Shown in pieces: positions 1-8,551 of a stretch of DNA of 64,000 nt. The stretch is taken from assembly GCA_964539975.1 (NCBI GenBank), contig CAZIKK010000008.1, positions 32,725 through 96,724 on the forward strand, given 5' to 3'. How positions within the stretch are numbered: the stretch's first letter is position 1; every line of letters starts with the position of its first letter. Under the pieces are notes generated by a model. That model made no database searches, was not told where the DNA came from, and was given only the letters and a program-made list of their open reading frames with translations. The stretch is from 38-11 sp964539975 (GTDB lineage: Bacteria; Bacillota; Clostridia; Tissierellales; Dethiosulfatibacteraceae). Made by a program: the position numbers and the translations under genes.

Positions 1-2
1 TT

Positions 3-893
3 GGCAACACCTACTTACTCGGTGGGATTGCACTGATTCCTGCATTGGTTGGGTTGTTTGCCATCACAGAAGTCATTTCTAAAGTAAATTTCTTTGGAAG
101 TGATGATGGAACAATTATTTCGAATATCAAGATGTCTTGGCCAGATTTGAAATTCTATTGGAAAAGCAAAGTGCTTATTCTTAAATCAAGTGCTATAGGT
201 GTATTCATAGGAGCTGTGCCAGGAATTGGACCAACCATAGCCTCATGGATGAGCTATAATGAAGCAAAACGAACGTCAAAATATCCAGAAAAGTTCGGAA
301 CAGGTGTGGCGGAAGGCATTATGTCAAGTGAAGCTTCAAACAACGCAGTCACAGGAGGCGCTTTGATTCCTTTATTGACCTTGGGCGTGCCGGGAGATAC
401 GGTTACAGCGGTTCTATTGAGTGCGTTGATGATTCAAGGATTGGTACCTGGACCAACTTTGGTAGTCAATAATTATGGATTAGTTGCAACTATTCTGTGG
501 ACATTAATATTTGCAAACATCATCATGTTAATGGTCGGGCTTTTGGGAAGTCGGTTTTTCCCTTACGTATTGAGAACAAGATGGCAAATCATGTTGCCTG
601 TGATTGCAGTTCTTTGTGTTACAGGGGGATATGCTTCCAACAACTCATTCTTCGACGTTAAGATGTTGATGATTATTGGGGCAGTTGGATTCTTTTTCCA
701 ACAGTTTGATTACCCAGTGGCACCGATGGTATTGGGTTTGATTCTTGGACCTATCATCGAACCAAACTTCAGACGAGCGCTAATGGGATCTGATTGGACA
801 ATCTTTTTCACAAGACCATTTTCTCTGGGCATACTAATTTTGACAGTTGCTACAGTAGCCTTTATGAAACTAAAAATGTCGAAAGTTCAGTAA
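3..893 (+). CDS. Tripartite tricarboxylate transporter permease TctA, C-terminal part (5' end outside window)
   Basis: The frame is open from the first bases of the window, so the gene starts upstream; a TTG at 45 is an internal codon. About 296 residues remain of a family that is usually near 500. Visible features are repeated hydrophobic segments, the family-typical GAVPGIGPTIASW and EASNNAVTGG blocks (the latter also occurs in the complete TctA at 7015), and a basic tail after the last helix. TctA is the large membrane subunit of TTT carboxylate uptake systems, working with TctB and an extracellular TctC. A CoA-transferase follows after about 50 bp, which suggests that the imported acid is activated to a CoA thioester. 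Substrate unknown. Confidence 0.93.
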   Translation, partial: GNTYLLGGIALIPALVGLFAITEVISKVNFFGSDDGTIISNIKMSWPDLKFYWKSKVLILKSSAIGVFIGAVPGIGPTIASWMSYNEAKRTSKYPEKFGTGVAEGIMSSEASNNAVTGGALIPLLTLGVPGDTVTAVLLSALMIQGLVPGPTLVVNNYGLVATILWTLIFANIIMLMVGLLGSRFFPYVLRTRWQIMLPVIAVLCVTGGYASNNSFFDVKMLMIIGAVGFFFQQFDYPVAPMVLGLILGPIIEPNFRRALMGSDWTIFFTRPFSLGILILTVATVAFMKLKMSKVQ

Positions 894-944
894 CGCAAGA
901 AGATTTCATGATTTTAACAGGAAATGCATAAAGTAGGTGAAATA

Positions 945-1622
945 ATGAGAAAAATAGACAAAATATCAACAGCAGAAAGGGCGATGTCTGTTGTAAAAGA
1001 TGGAGACACGGTTATGATTGGTGGTTTTGGGTTAAGGGGATGTCCTTTTGAATTGATTGAAGCATTGGTGAACACAAACAAGAAGGACTTGACCATTATC
1101 AGCAATGACTTGGGAAATAGTGGCGCAGGATTAGGAAAGCTATTAACCAACAAGCAAGTCAAAAAACTGATTGGGAATTACTACACTTGGAATCCAGATG
1201 TATCCAATGCCTATAAGCGAGGAGAGATAGACGTTCAACTCATCCCTCAAGGCACTTTTGCTGAAGCGATAAGAGCAGGTGGTGTTGGCATTCCTGGGTT
1301 TTATACCATGACATCGGAAGGGACAACCTTGGGAGAAACAAAAGACACAAGGGTTTTTGATGGAAAAAGATATGTACTAGAACGTTCTTTAAGAGCGGAT
1401 GTGGCATTGATCAAAGGTCATAAATCAGATGGATTAGGAAATATTTTGTATTATAAAGTGTCTAGAAATTTCAACCCATTGATGGCCATGGCAGCTAAAA
1501 TCACCATAGCGCAAGTTGAAGAGATTGTTAAAACTGGATCCATGGACCCAGAGTGTATTGTGACTCCTCATGTATTCATAGACTATATTGTGAAGGAGGT
1601 TGATAATAATGAATGTAGATGA
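945..1622 (+). CDS. 3-oxoacid/acetate-type CoA-transferase, subunit A
   Basis: A 225-residue alpha subunit of a class I (AtoD/ScoA-like) CoA-transferase, which moves CoA between acyl-CoA and a free carboxylate. The N-terminal KDGDTVMIGGFG block and the GNSGAG loop are typical. The ATG at 945 is preferred over an in-frame ATG at 924: it has TAGGTGA four bases upstream and puts the family start (M-x-KI-x3-T-A-E) at residue 1. The end overlaps subunit B by 14 bp, which suggests translational coupling. The acid substrate cannot be read from sequence; the preceding TctA gene suggests an imported carboxylate. Confidence 0.9.
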   Translation: MRKIDKISTAERAMSVVKDGDTVMIGGFGLRGCPFELIEALVNTNKKDLTIISNDLGNSGAGLGKLLTNKQVKKLIGNYYTWNPDVSNAYKRGEIDVQLIPQGTFAEAIRAGGVGIPGFYTMTSEGTTLGETKDTRVFDGKRYVLERSLRADVALIKGHKSDGLGNILYYKVSRNFNPLMAMAAKITIAQVEEIVKTGSMDPECIVTPHVFIDYIVKEVDNNECR

Positions 1623-2283
1623 TAGAGTATTAGAAAGAAGAATTGCAATGAATGTCGCAAAACTATATCATGATTTAGACTACTCAATTCTTATGAACCT
1701 AGGAATAGGCATTCCTTCACAAGTATCGAATTATATTAACAACGAATATGTTTACCTCCATGCTGAAAATGGCATTGTTGGTGTTGGGCCTATGGCGACA
1801 GGCAATAATATAGACTTTCAACTTATCAATGCTGGGCGTCAGCCTGTCACTGAATGCAGAGGGTGTGTTTACGTAGATAGTGCTATGTCATTCGGGCTTA
1901 TTAGAGGAGGCCATGTGGATGTAACAGTTCTAGGAGCTTTCGAGGTGGACCAGGAAGGAAATGTTGCAAATTGGATTATTCCCAACGGTAAGCAACTTGG
2001 AGTCGGTGGCGCCATGGATTTGATCAAGGGAGCAAAAAAAGTCATTATCGCCATGAAACATTTGAATAAGAATGGCAAGACAAAACTTGTCAAAAAATGT
2101 TCGCTGCCCATTACAGGCTATAAAGAAGCAGATATTGTTGTGACCGAAAAAGGCATGTTCTATTTTGAAAATGGAAGAATAATTTTGAAAGAAATAGCAT
2201 GCGATACAACTGTCGAGGACATTCGGATCCATACAGAAGTAGATTTTGAAGTTGCAGAGGATTTGAAACAAATGATTGACTAA
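1609..2283 (+). CDS. 3-oxoacid/acetate-type CoA-transferase, subunit B
   Basis: A 224-residue beta subunit (AtoA/ScoB-like). The catalytic glutamate of the family sits in the ENG motif; here HAENGIVGVGP puts it near residue 53. The conserved GGHVDVTVLGAFEVD block follows. The ATG at 1609 has a strong AAGGAGGT eight bases upstream, inside the end of the subunit A gene. An upstream TTG at 1600 lies within that ribosome site and is rejected. The two subunits make a complete heteromeric transferase. It is cytoplasmic and belongs to an operon with the permease upstream and the nitroreductase downstream. Confidence 0.91.
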   Translation: MNVDDRVLERRIAMNVAKLYHDLDYSILMNLGIGIPSQVSNYINNEYVYLHAENGIVGVGPMATGNNIDFQLINAGRQPVTECRGCVYVDSAMSFGLIRGGHVDVTVLGAFEVDQEGNVANWIIPNGKQLGVGGAMDLIKGAKKVIIAMKHLNKNGKTKLVKKCSLPITGYKEADIVVTEKGMFYFENGRIILKEIACDTTVEDIRIHTEVDFEVAEDLKQMID

Positions 2284-2307
2284 AGGAAGTCAGGTTAGGA
2301 GAAAAAA

Positions 2308-3039
2308 ATGGACCAAGGAATTGATGTACTATTAAACCATACTTCAATTAGAAAGTATAAAGACCTTCCGATTGATCAAAAAACAAAAGAAATCATCATC
2401 AAGAGCTCGCAAATGGCGCCCTCTTCCAGCCACTTTCAAGCCTACACTATGATTGAAATTCAGAACAAAGAGCTTAGAAAAATGTTTTTTGACATATCTG
2501 GAGGCCAGAGGTGGATAGAAACTGCACCATTGGTTATCTTGTATTGTGCAGATCTAAATAGAGCGGAACAATACTTTGAAGGGGTAGATCGAAAAGTTTT
2601 AAGTAATCTGGAATCCTACACGGTAGCAGTGGCAGATGCTGCCATCGCTATGCAAAAAGGCTTTCTGGCAGCACAGATGATGGGACTGGGAGGCGTAGTG
2701 GTAGGCGGCATTAGAAATGATGTCAAAACCATATGTGAAAGATTGAAGCTGCCCCCAAAAGTAGCCCCCTTGTTTTTGCTATGCTTGGGTTATCCAGATG
2801 AGACAGTTGGGCTCAAACCAAGACTACCTGTCGAAGCAGTGTGTCACATCGATGGCTACAACAACGATCAAGATGCGTCTATTCATGTTTATAATGAACA
2901 AGTCAGACAATACTACTTAGAAAGAAGTGGCGGAAAGATTTCTGAAGATTGGTCACAAAGATGTGGAAGATTGTTGATGGCTAAAACTAGATATGAAGTG
3001 GGAAACGTCTTTAGGGAAAAAGGCTTGGCCACTGAATAA
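2308..3039 (+). CDS. NfsA-like NAD(P)H-flavin nitroreductase family protein
   Basis: A 243-residue FMN oxidoreductase. The start (HTSIRKYKD, then SSSHFQAY) and the C-terminal tail (YYLERSGG, W-S-x-R, KGLATE) follow the oxygen-insensitive nitroreductase NfsA/FRP branch rather than the shorter NfsB branch. Such enzymes reduce nitroaromatics, quinones or flavins, but their natural substrate is often unknown. AGGAG lies seven bases before the ATG. It follows the CoA-transferase by 24 bp, so it is probably the last gene of this operon; a hairpin terminator follows at 3063. Confidence 0.88.
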   Translation: MDQGIDVLLNHTSIRKYKDLPIDQKTKEIIIKSSQMAPSSSHFQAYTMIEIQNKELRKMFFDISGGQRWIETAPLVILYCADLNRAEQYFEGVDRKVLSNLESYTVAVADAAIAMQKGFLAAQMMGLGGVVVGGIRNDVKTICERLKLPPKVAPLFLLCLGYPDETVGLKPRLPVEAVCHIDGYNNDQDASIHVYNEQVRQYYLERSGGKISEDWSQRCGRLLMAKTRYEVGNVFREKGLATE

Positions 3040-3050
3040 CAAAAACAAAA

Positions 3051-3079
3051 TTGAGGAAAACAAAAATCTTTGGTATAAT
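3051..3079 (+). promoter_or_regulatory. Promoter for the HAD-IB gene, overlapping a terminator
   Basis: TTGAGG (3051-3056), a 17-bp spacer and a perfect TATAAT (3074-3079). The -10 element occupies the loop of the hairpin at 3063-3093. The expected transcription start is near 3086, inside the 3' arm, so the new transcript would not form the hairpin while read-through RNA would. Confidence 0.6.
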
Positions 3080-3095
3080 CAACCAAAGATTTTTT
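3063..3095 (+). terminator. Intrinsic terminator after the CoA-transferase/nitroreductase operon
   Basis: A 12-bp perfect A/T-rich stem (AAAATCTTTGGT paired with ACCAAAGATTTT), a 7-base loop and a short T tract. The stem holds few G-C pairs, so termination may be partial. Confidence 0.6.
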
Positions 3096-3125
3096 AGTAT
3101 GAAAAAATGAACAGGAGGAATACAT

Positions 3126-3854
3126 ATGGCGCATATCGCTGCATTCTTTGACATAGACGGCACACTATACAGAGAAGGACTAATTACCGCCACCTTTAAA
3201 ATGTTGATCAAATCTGAGATCATTGAACAAGACCGATGGTTCAATGAAGTGAAAGAAAAATACACAAAATGGGACAAACGCATCGGAAATTATGACGATT
3301 ACTTATTAAAAATGGCTGAGATATACGTTGAAGCCGTTAAAGGTCTGCATCAATCCCAAATCGAATTCATCGCCAAAAGAGTAGTGGAGCAAAACGGAGA
3401 CAGAGTGTACACCTTTACCCGCGACAGGATTCAATACCATAAGGACCAAGGACATAAAGTTATCACGATTTCAGGTTCTCCTGAAGAGTTGGTGAAAGAA
3501 ATGTCTCAAAAGCACGGAGTGGACAATTATATCGGCACCCACTACATAAAAGACGCCAAGAATTATTTCACTGGAGAAATCCGACCCATGTGGGACAGTC
3601 GCAACAAAGAAAAAGCGGTCATGGATTTTGTAAAGCAATACGACATCGATCTAAGTAAATCCTACGCTTACGGAGATACGGCAGGGGATTTATCCATGTT
3701 TAAAATGGTGGGACATCCAACGGCAGTGAATCCAACACGAGAATTGTTGACTAAAATCAAATCAGATCCTGATGTTGCTGAAAAAACAAAGGTGGCTGTT
3801 GAGAGAAAAGACATGATTTACCAGATGGATATGTCCTTCTTTGAATTTGAGTAA
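3126..3854 (+). CDS. HAD-IB family hydrolase (SerB-like phosphatase)
   Basis: A 242-residue haloacid-dehalogenase-fold phosphatase. Motif I is FFDIDGT, with nucleophile Asp9 and acid/base Asp11. Motif II is the TISGSPEE block, and motif III/IV is YGDTAGD with downstream acidic residues. Members of subfamily IB dephosphorylate small phosphomonoesters such as phosphoserine; the substrate here is not assignable. CAGGAGG lies before the ATG. The gene has its own promoter and is followed by a strong terminator, so it is probably monocistronic. Confidence 0.85.
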   Translation: MAHIAAFFDIDGTLYREGLITATFKMLIKSEIIEQDRWFNEVKEKYTKWDKRIGNYDDYLLKMAEIYVEAVKGLHQSQIEFIAKRVVEQNGDRVYTFTRDRIQYHKDQGHKVITISGSPEELVKEMSQKHGVDNYIGTHYIKDAKNYFTGEIRPMWDSRNKEKAVMDFVKQYDIDLSKSYAYGDTAGDLSMFKMVGHPTAVNPTRELLTKIKSDPDVAEKTKVAVERKDMIYQMDMSFFEFE

Positions 3855-3862
3855 TCAAATAT

Positions 3863-3910
3863 AAACTCCCAAAGGAACCATTTTTGATTTGTCCTTTGGG
3901 AGTTTTTTTA
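3863..3910. terminator. Terminator between convergent HAD and GntR genes
   Basis: The inverted repeat AAACTCCCAAAGGA / TCCTTTGGGAGTTT has a 16-base loop and is followed by a run of seven T on the plus strand. The A-rich left flank may let it also end the leftward GntR transcript. Confidence 0.85.
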
Positions 3911-3920
3911 TGTTGATAAT

Positions 3921-4562
3921 TTAGAACAAGAGGGAATAATATTCAGAAAACACTGTACGTACATTGAAGATATGGGTTTTCATCACATCTTCCGCTTTTT
4001 TCTTATTGCCAGCCTTAATCGCTTCATAGATCATGGTGTGTTCCTTAAAAGATTGCTGGTCTCTTCCAGGTATCAAAATGGTTTTTGTGTTGTACTTAGA
4101 CATTCTATTCTTCAATTGAATGGTCATTTCAACGGCTGTTTTATTTGAGCAAGCTTCGTAAATAGCGACATGAAATCGATGATTACATTTGCTATAAGCT
4201 AAGAGATCTTTGTTGGCAATATGTTCTTTCATGGTGTCCAATAGTATTTTCAATTCATCAATGCCTTTTTCATCAAAAGTTTCAATCGACTTTGAAACAA
4301 TAAAACCTTCAAGAACAGATCTTAGTTCAAGGAATTCAAGTATTTCATCCTTGGAATGGGAGCTGACTCGAGCACCTTTATTCTGTTCAATGGTTACTAG
4401 ATTTTCTTTTTCCAGCATCAAGAGTGCTTTTTTGACAGTGTTACGGCTGACATTATACTGTTTTGACAAATCCATTTCAGTCAAAGGTTCTGAAGGATAA
4501 TAATCACCTTTGACGATTTTTTCTTTTAAAATATCGTAAATAGTTTCTGATTGACTCCTCAT
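3921..4562 (-). CDS. GntR family transcriptional regulator, FCD-domain (FadR/VanR) type
   Basis: A 213-residue repressor-type protein. The N-terminal winged helix (SETIYDILKEKIVKGDY, then LSKQYNVSRNTVKKAL) spans residues 1-70. It is followed by an all-helical FCD ligand domain with the usual histidine/acidic positions (HRFH near 130). FCD regulators commonly sense organic acids. The ATG at 4562 is used because AGGAG precedes it; an upstream start at 4595 has no ribosome site. It is divergent from the DUF6282-LmbE-Tct cluster and is the likely local regulator, with a fitting operator at 4815. Confidence 0.9.
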   Translation of the reverse strand: MRSQSETIYDILKEKIVKGDYYPSEPLTEMDLSKQYNVSRNTVKKALLMLEKENLVTIEQNKGARVSSHSKDEILEFLELRSVLEGFIVSKSIETFDEKGIDELKILLDTMKEHIANKDLLAYSKCNHRFHVAIYEACSNKTAVEMTIQLKNRMSKYNTKTILIPGRDQQSFKEHTMIYEAIKAGNKKKAEDVMKTHIFNVRTVFSEYYSLLF

Positions 4563-4624
4563 AAAAGCTCCTGAAAAATAGTTTATTGGTGACAATTAAG
4601 ATCTACAAAAATGAAGACAACCAG

Positions 4625-4653
4625 ATTATAACACAAAATGGATTATTTAAAAA
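4625..4653 (-). promoter_or_regulatory. Probable promoter of the GntR regulator gene
   Basis: On the minus strand, TGTTATAAT gives an extended -10 (TGn-TATAAT). The -35 position 17 bp upstream is weak (TTTTTA). Confidence 0.45.
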
Positions 4654-4743
4654 CACAATAATAGCAACAAACGTGCAAAATCTCTTAGAAATAGTTGGAA
4701 ATGAAATAAAGCAAAAAATGTGAAAAACGTCACAATATATTAA

Positions 4744-4772
4744 TTGACAAATTAGAATAATAATGCTATCCT
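4744..4772 (+). promoter_or_regulatory. Promoter of the DUF6282-LmbE-Tct catabolic operon
   Basis: Perfect TTGACA (4744-4749), a 17-bp spacer and TATCCT (4767-4772). The leader to the first gene is about 80 bases and contains the putative GntR operator. Confidence 0.75.
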
Positions 4773-4814
4773 AACAAAAAAGGCGACAATATATACAACA
4801 TATAAAACGACAAA

Positions 4815-4827
4815 ATTGTAGAACAAT
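4815..4827. promoter_or_regulatory. Putative GntR/FCD operator
   Basis: ATTGTAGAACAAT has perfect 5-bp arms with a 3-bp centre. It fits the T-N-G-T-N3-A-C-N-A pattern known for FadR-subfamily GntR proteins. It lies downstream of the operon promoter and before the first gene, a position expected for repression. Confidence 0.6.
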
Positions 4828-4859
4828 ATTGCCGCAAACATAAAATTAGAGGTGAAAAG

Positions 4860-5741
4860 ATGAAAGAACTTATTGCAGGAGCATATGATTTACATGTTCA
4901 TTCAGGTCCCGATTTGCTACCAAGAAGGATGGATGACTTAGAAATGGCACAAAGAGTTATAGATTCTGGAATGGCTGGCTACGCTATCAAGTCTCACTAT
5001 TTTTGCACATCAGAACGCGCACAATTGGTAAACAAACTATACCCAGGTTGCCAGGCCATTGGAACGATCACACTCAACAGTTCCGTTGGAGGGATCAATC
5101 CAACAGCAATGGAGATGGCGGGCAGATCCGGCGTAAAAAAAGTATGGTTTCCCACATGTGATGGAAAAAACGAAAGAGAAAAAGTGATGAGCGGCGTATA
5201 TAAGAAAATGCCTTATTGGGGTGAGATTGTTCTTCAACTCCAAGAAGAAGGGATTACCGTGCCAACTATCTCAATTCTTGAAGATGGAAAGTTAATAGAC
5301 GAATGTTTCGATGTCCTAGACATAATTGCAAAGTATGACATCATTTTGGCTACTAGTCACATGTCCCATGAGGAAACGTTTGCCTTGGTTAAGGCTGCCA
5401 AAGAAAGAGGCGTAAAAAAAATGGTAATCACCCATGTAGATTTTCCAGGTACTTTCTACACCATTGAAGAACAATTGGAGCTTTCAAAATATGGTGCATT
5501 CATGGAACACTGCTATACAACATTTGCCACAGGTAAGGTTGACTTTGAAGTAACCTTAGCACAAATAAAAGCTCTTGGATCGGAAAGAGTTATACTGAGT
5601 ACCGATTTAGGACAAAAGACAGCAAAATATCCAGACGAAGGATTATTAGAATTTGCGATGAAACTATATGAAAATGGTTTTTCTGAAAAAGAAATCCAAG
5701 AGATGACGACTAAGAACACAAGATGGTTATTAGGCAAATAA
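4860..5741 (+). CDS. DUF6282 family amidohydrolase-like metal-dependent hydrolase
   Basis: A 293-residue TIM-barrel-type protein. It has the N-terminal DLHVHSGPD motif (His12, His14), later histidines in SHMSHEE and ITHVDFP, and an aspartate in STDLG, matching the metal-ligand order of the amidohydrolase superfamily. The first-gene position next to a GalB-like hydratase suggests, by analogy only, a lactonase step like that of LigI (pyrone-dicarboxylate hydrolase), but DUF6282 is not LigI and its reaction is not established. GAGGTGA lies just before the ATG. It is first in the operon driven from 4744. Confidence 0.8.
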   Translation: MKELIAGAYDLHVHSGPDLLPRRMDDLEMAQRVIDSGMAGYAIKSHYFCTSERAQLVNKLYPGCQAIGTITLNSSVGGINPTAMEMAGRSGVKKVWFPTCDGKNEREKVMSGVYKKMPYWGEIVLQLQEEGITVPTISILEDGKLIDECFDVLDIIAKYDIILATSHMSHEETFALVKAAKERGVKKMVITHVDFPGTFYTIEEQLELSKYGAFMEHCYTTFATGKVDFEVTLAQIKALGSERVILSTDLGQKTAKYPDEGLLEFAMKLYENGFSEKEIQEMTTKNTRWLLGK

Positions 5742-5773
5742 CACATTAGAAATAATGGGAAGGTGGGAATGAA

Positions 5774-6502
5774 ATGTCAAACAAAGATATTATGTTGGTA
5801 GTGAGCGCGCATGCGGCAGACTATGTTTGGAGGAGTGGTGGTACGATTGCCAAGTACATCAATTTGGGGGCAGAAGTACATGTAGTGATACTGAGCTTTG
5901 GCGTCAGAGGTGAATCCAATGACCTGTGGAAACAACCAGAACAAACAGCTGAAAATGTAAAACGAATGAGAAAAGCGGAGACATTTCAAGCGGCCGAGAT
6001 ATTAGGGATTAGAAATATTGAGTTTTGGGATTATGAGGATTACCCGATTACGTTTGACCGACAGAGAGAAGATCGGTTGGTTGAGAAAATCAGACAGGTG
6101 CAACCCAACATCATTCTAACACACGACAAGTTTGATGTAATCAATCCGGATCATAATAAAGTCAGTGAATACGTTTTCAATTGTAGTGTCATGTCCAACT
6201 CAAATGGCGTGGAAATTGGCGAAACAAAAACAACCACACAAATGCAAATTTTCGGATTTGAGCCTCATCAGACCGAGCTGAGCCATTACAAGCCTGGCAT
6301 GTTCATAGACATTACAAGCACCTATGATCAGAAAGTAAAGGCAATGGAATGCTTTCAAGCGCAAGGTCATTTGATAGAATACTATAAACAGCGGGCATTC
6401 ATGCGGGGAAATCATGCAAGAAGATTGTCCGGAAACAAAAGTTACAAATATGCTGAAAGCTTTGCCAGATACTTTCCAGTAGTTGGAGAGAGATTCGTGT
6501 AA
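5774..6502 (+). CDS. PIG-L/LmbE family protein, GalB (4-oxalomesaconate hydratase)-like
   Basis: A 242-residue PIG-L-fold protein. The usual AHPDDE zinc motif reads SAHAADYVWRSGG, which keeps the His and last Asp ligands but loses the catalytic Asp of deacetylases. A second zinc histidine is in NPDHNKV. This altered motif and the SFGVRGESNDLWKQ block resemble, from memory, the GalB branch, which hydrates 4-oxalomesaconate to 4-carboxy-4-hydroxy-2-oxoadipate in gallate degradation. The RraA-like aldolase at 10455 would take the next step. Deacetylase activity on another substrate is the alternative. Confidence 0.75.
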   Translation: MSNKDIMLVVSAHAADYVWRSGGTIAKYINLGAEVHVVILSFGVRGESNDLWKQPEQTAENVKRMRKAETFQAAEILGIRNIEFWDYEDYPITFDRQREDRLVEKIRQVQPNIILTHDKFDVINPDHNKVSEYVFNCSVMSNSNGVEIGETKTTTQMQIFGFEPHQTELSHYKPGMFIDITSTYDQKVKAMECFQAQGHLIEYYKQRAFMRGNHARRLSGNKSYKYAESFARYFPVVGERFV

Positions 6503-6524
6503 ATCGATGAAGAAAGGGGAGCAA

Positions 6525-6998
6525 ATGAGAGCGTTGAAAAAATACTTAAGCATTGATGTCATAATGGCGGGTGTGATTCTATTGATTATTGGAATCATGG
6601 CATTCAACGGTTATGTCATGTCCAACTTATCAGCCACGAGTTTGAGATATCCAACATTTGTCTTTACAGTATGTCTTGTAATCGGAACCTTGGAAATAGT
6701 CAAAGGGGTAAGAAAAAATGCAAGAACTGAATTCAAAATGCCTGTATTCACAAACAAGAGAAACTTCTTTTTTGTCTGTGGAGCCATTATAGTTTATGCA
6801 AGTTTATTGACAATACTTGGATTCATAATTGCCAGTTCAATATTTACAATATCGTATATATTGTATACAAGATATGAAAAACCCGTTCGTATCATTGTGA
6901 CTTCTTTGGTGATTGTAATTGTTATCTATGTTGTATTTACTCAATTCCTGCATGTCAACTTGCCCCAAGGATTGATTCTAAGAGTGATATTTAATTAG
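6525..6998 (+). CDS. Tripartite tricarboxylate transporter small subunit TctB
   Basis: A 157-residue protein with four predicted hydrophobic segments, as in TctB. The ATG at 6525 has AAGGGGAG four bases upstream; an earlier in-frame start at 6483 overlaps the preceding gene and lacks a site. TctA follows 16 bp later. TctB is the small membrane partner that completes the carboxylate permease. Confidence 0.85.
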   Translation: MRALKKYLSIDVIMAGVILLIIGIMAFNGYVMSNLSATSLRYPTFVFTVCLVIGTLEIVKGVRKNARTEFKMPVFTNKRNFFFVCGAIIVYASLLTILGFIIASSIFTISYILYTRYEKPVRIIVTSLVIVIVIYVVFTQFLHVNLPQGLILRVIFN

Positions 6999-7014
6999 AA
7001 AGGAGGTTGGATTT

Positions 7015-8502
7015 ATGTATGGCGTAATTATAGAAGGCTTATTGGAATCATTGTCGATAACAAATTTGATCCTAATTTTTTTAAGCACATTCATTGGTGT
7101 TATCATTGGTGCTTTACCGGGGCTTGGTCCAACAATTGGAATCGCGTTGTTAATTCCAATTAGTTATGGAATGGAAACCACTACAGCTTTGTTGCTTTCA
7201 GCAGGGATTTATGTAGGAGCTGTTTATGGAGGATCGATCACGGCCATAGTTTTGGGGATTCCTGGGACACCCACTTCTACAGCAACGGTATTAGATGGAT
7301 TTCCTATGTCGCAGCAAGGCAGGAGTTTGGAAGCTTTAGCAGCATCAACTGTATCATCAAGTTTTGGTGGATTTGTAAGCGCATTGTTTTTAATGTTTTT
7401 CACACCTATGCTGTCAAGAGTTGTGTTAAAGTTTGGTGTGGCTGAACAGTTCATGCTGGCCATGTTTGGATTAAGTGTAATAGCGGTTTCGTCCAGAGAA
7501 TCCTTTTTCAAAGGATTATTGGGAGGTTTTTTTGGATTAGCTATTGCGACAGTTGGCTATGACCCGATTACAGGTTACAATCGATTCAATTTTGGAGTAG
7601 ATTATCTTGCAGATGGGTTTCCATTTATGGTAGTCGTGATAGGGTTGTTTGGAATCTCCCAAACCATATCAATGGCTGAAAAAGCACAAACCATTTCAGG
7701 AAGCACAGAATTGTCTGGAAGCATTTGGACAGGAACGGTAAAGGTTTTTAAGAATATGCGGGTATTGATTCAGTCTACACTTATAGGATCCTTTATGGGA
7801 GGAATGCCAGGTGTAGGTGGAGGACCTGCTAATATGATAGCTTATACAACTGTTGCCAATAGCTCAAAAGACAGAGATTCATTTGGGAAAGGAAATATTA
7901 AGGGCGTTATTGCGGCAGAAGCTTCCAACAACGCAACAGTGGGTACTGCTCTAATTCCAACACTAGCATTTGGAATACCAGGCAGCACCGTGGCAGCAGT
8001 TCTACTAGGTTTGTTGATGCTTCACGGAGTGGAACCAGGACCTAAAATGTTTATAGAAATGCCTTTGACTATTTACACATTTTTTTGGGGATTATTGTTC
8101 ACAAATTTGATTTTAGTATTGGTTTGTTTCCCACTACTGAAGTATTTTGCTAAAATAACGATTGTACCTTATCAAATACTCGTACCTAATATCTTTATGC
8201 TTTGCGTTCTCGGGACGTATGGCATGAGAGGCTACGTATTTGACGTCTTTGTAGGGATTGCATTTGGAGTGTTGGGGTATTTTCTAAAAAAAGCAAATTA
8301 TCCAATGGTATGCATTGTGTTGGGACTGGTTCTGGGAAGATTAGCAGAATCCAACCTAAGCAGATCACTGATGATTCACAGAAACTTGGACTTTCTGTAT
8401 AAGCGACCAATTACGTTGACATTGTTAATACTGACAGCTGTGATTATGATCATTCCTTACATCAATATCGAGAAGATTAAAAGAAGACTAAGGAAAAACT
8501 AG
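7015..8502 (+). CDS. Tripartite tricarboxylate transporter permease TctA
   Basis: A full-length 495-residue permease with about 12 hydrophobic segments. The signature GALPGLGPTIG is near the N terminus, and GGMPGVGGGPANM plus EASNNATVGTALIPTLAFGIPGS lie in the second half. AAAGGAGG is eight bases upstream. With TctB before it and TctC after it, the transport system is complete, and its catabolic neighbours point to a di- or tricarboxylate substrate. Confidence 0.96.
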   Translation: MYGVIIEGLLESLSITNLILIFLSTFIGVIIGALPGLGPTIGIALLIPISYGMETTTALLLSAGIYVGAVYGGSITAIVLGIPGTPTSTATVLDGFPMSQQGRSLEALAASTVSSSFGGFVSALFLMFFTPMLSRVVLKFGVAEQFMLAMFGLSVIAVSSRESFFKGLLGGFFGLAIATVGYDPITGYNRFNFGVDYLADGFPFMVVVIGLFGISQTISMAEKAQTISGSTELSGSIWTGTVKVFKNMRVLIQSTLIGSFMGGMPGVGGGPANMIAYTTVANSSKDRDSFGKGNIKGVIAAEASNNATVGTALIPTLAFGIPGSTVAAVLLGLLMLHGVEPGPKMFIEMPLTIYTFFWGLLFTNLILVLVCFPLLKYFAKITIVPYQILVPNIFMLCVLGTYGMRGYVFDVFVGIAFGVLGYFLKKANYPMVCIVLGLVLGRLAESNLSRSLMIHRNLDFLYKRPITLTLLILTAVIMIIPYINIEKIKRRLRKN

Positions 8503-8551
8503 GATTGTTATGGAGCTAAATCCATTTCAAATAATAATGGAGGAATTCAAA

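Noticed and set aside
1930..2271. A 113-residue minus-strand reading frame opposite CoA-transferase subunit B
   Set aside because: No ribosome site or family similarity, and it lies over a well-supported gene; it is a shadow frame. The same holds for other long antisense frames.
5774..6502. N-acetylglucosaminyl deacetylase of mycothiol/bacillithiol type
   Set aside because: The catalytic Asp of AHPDD is lost (SAHAAD) and the neighbours are organic-acid genes. It is kept as a possible alternative only.
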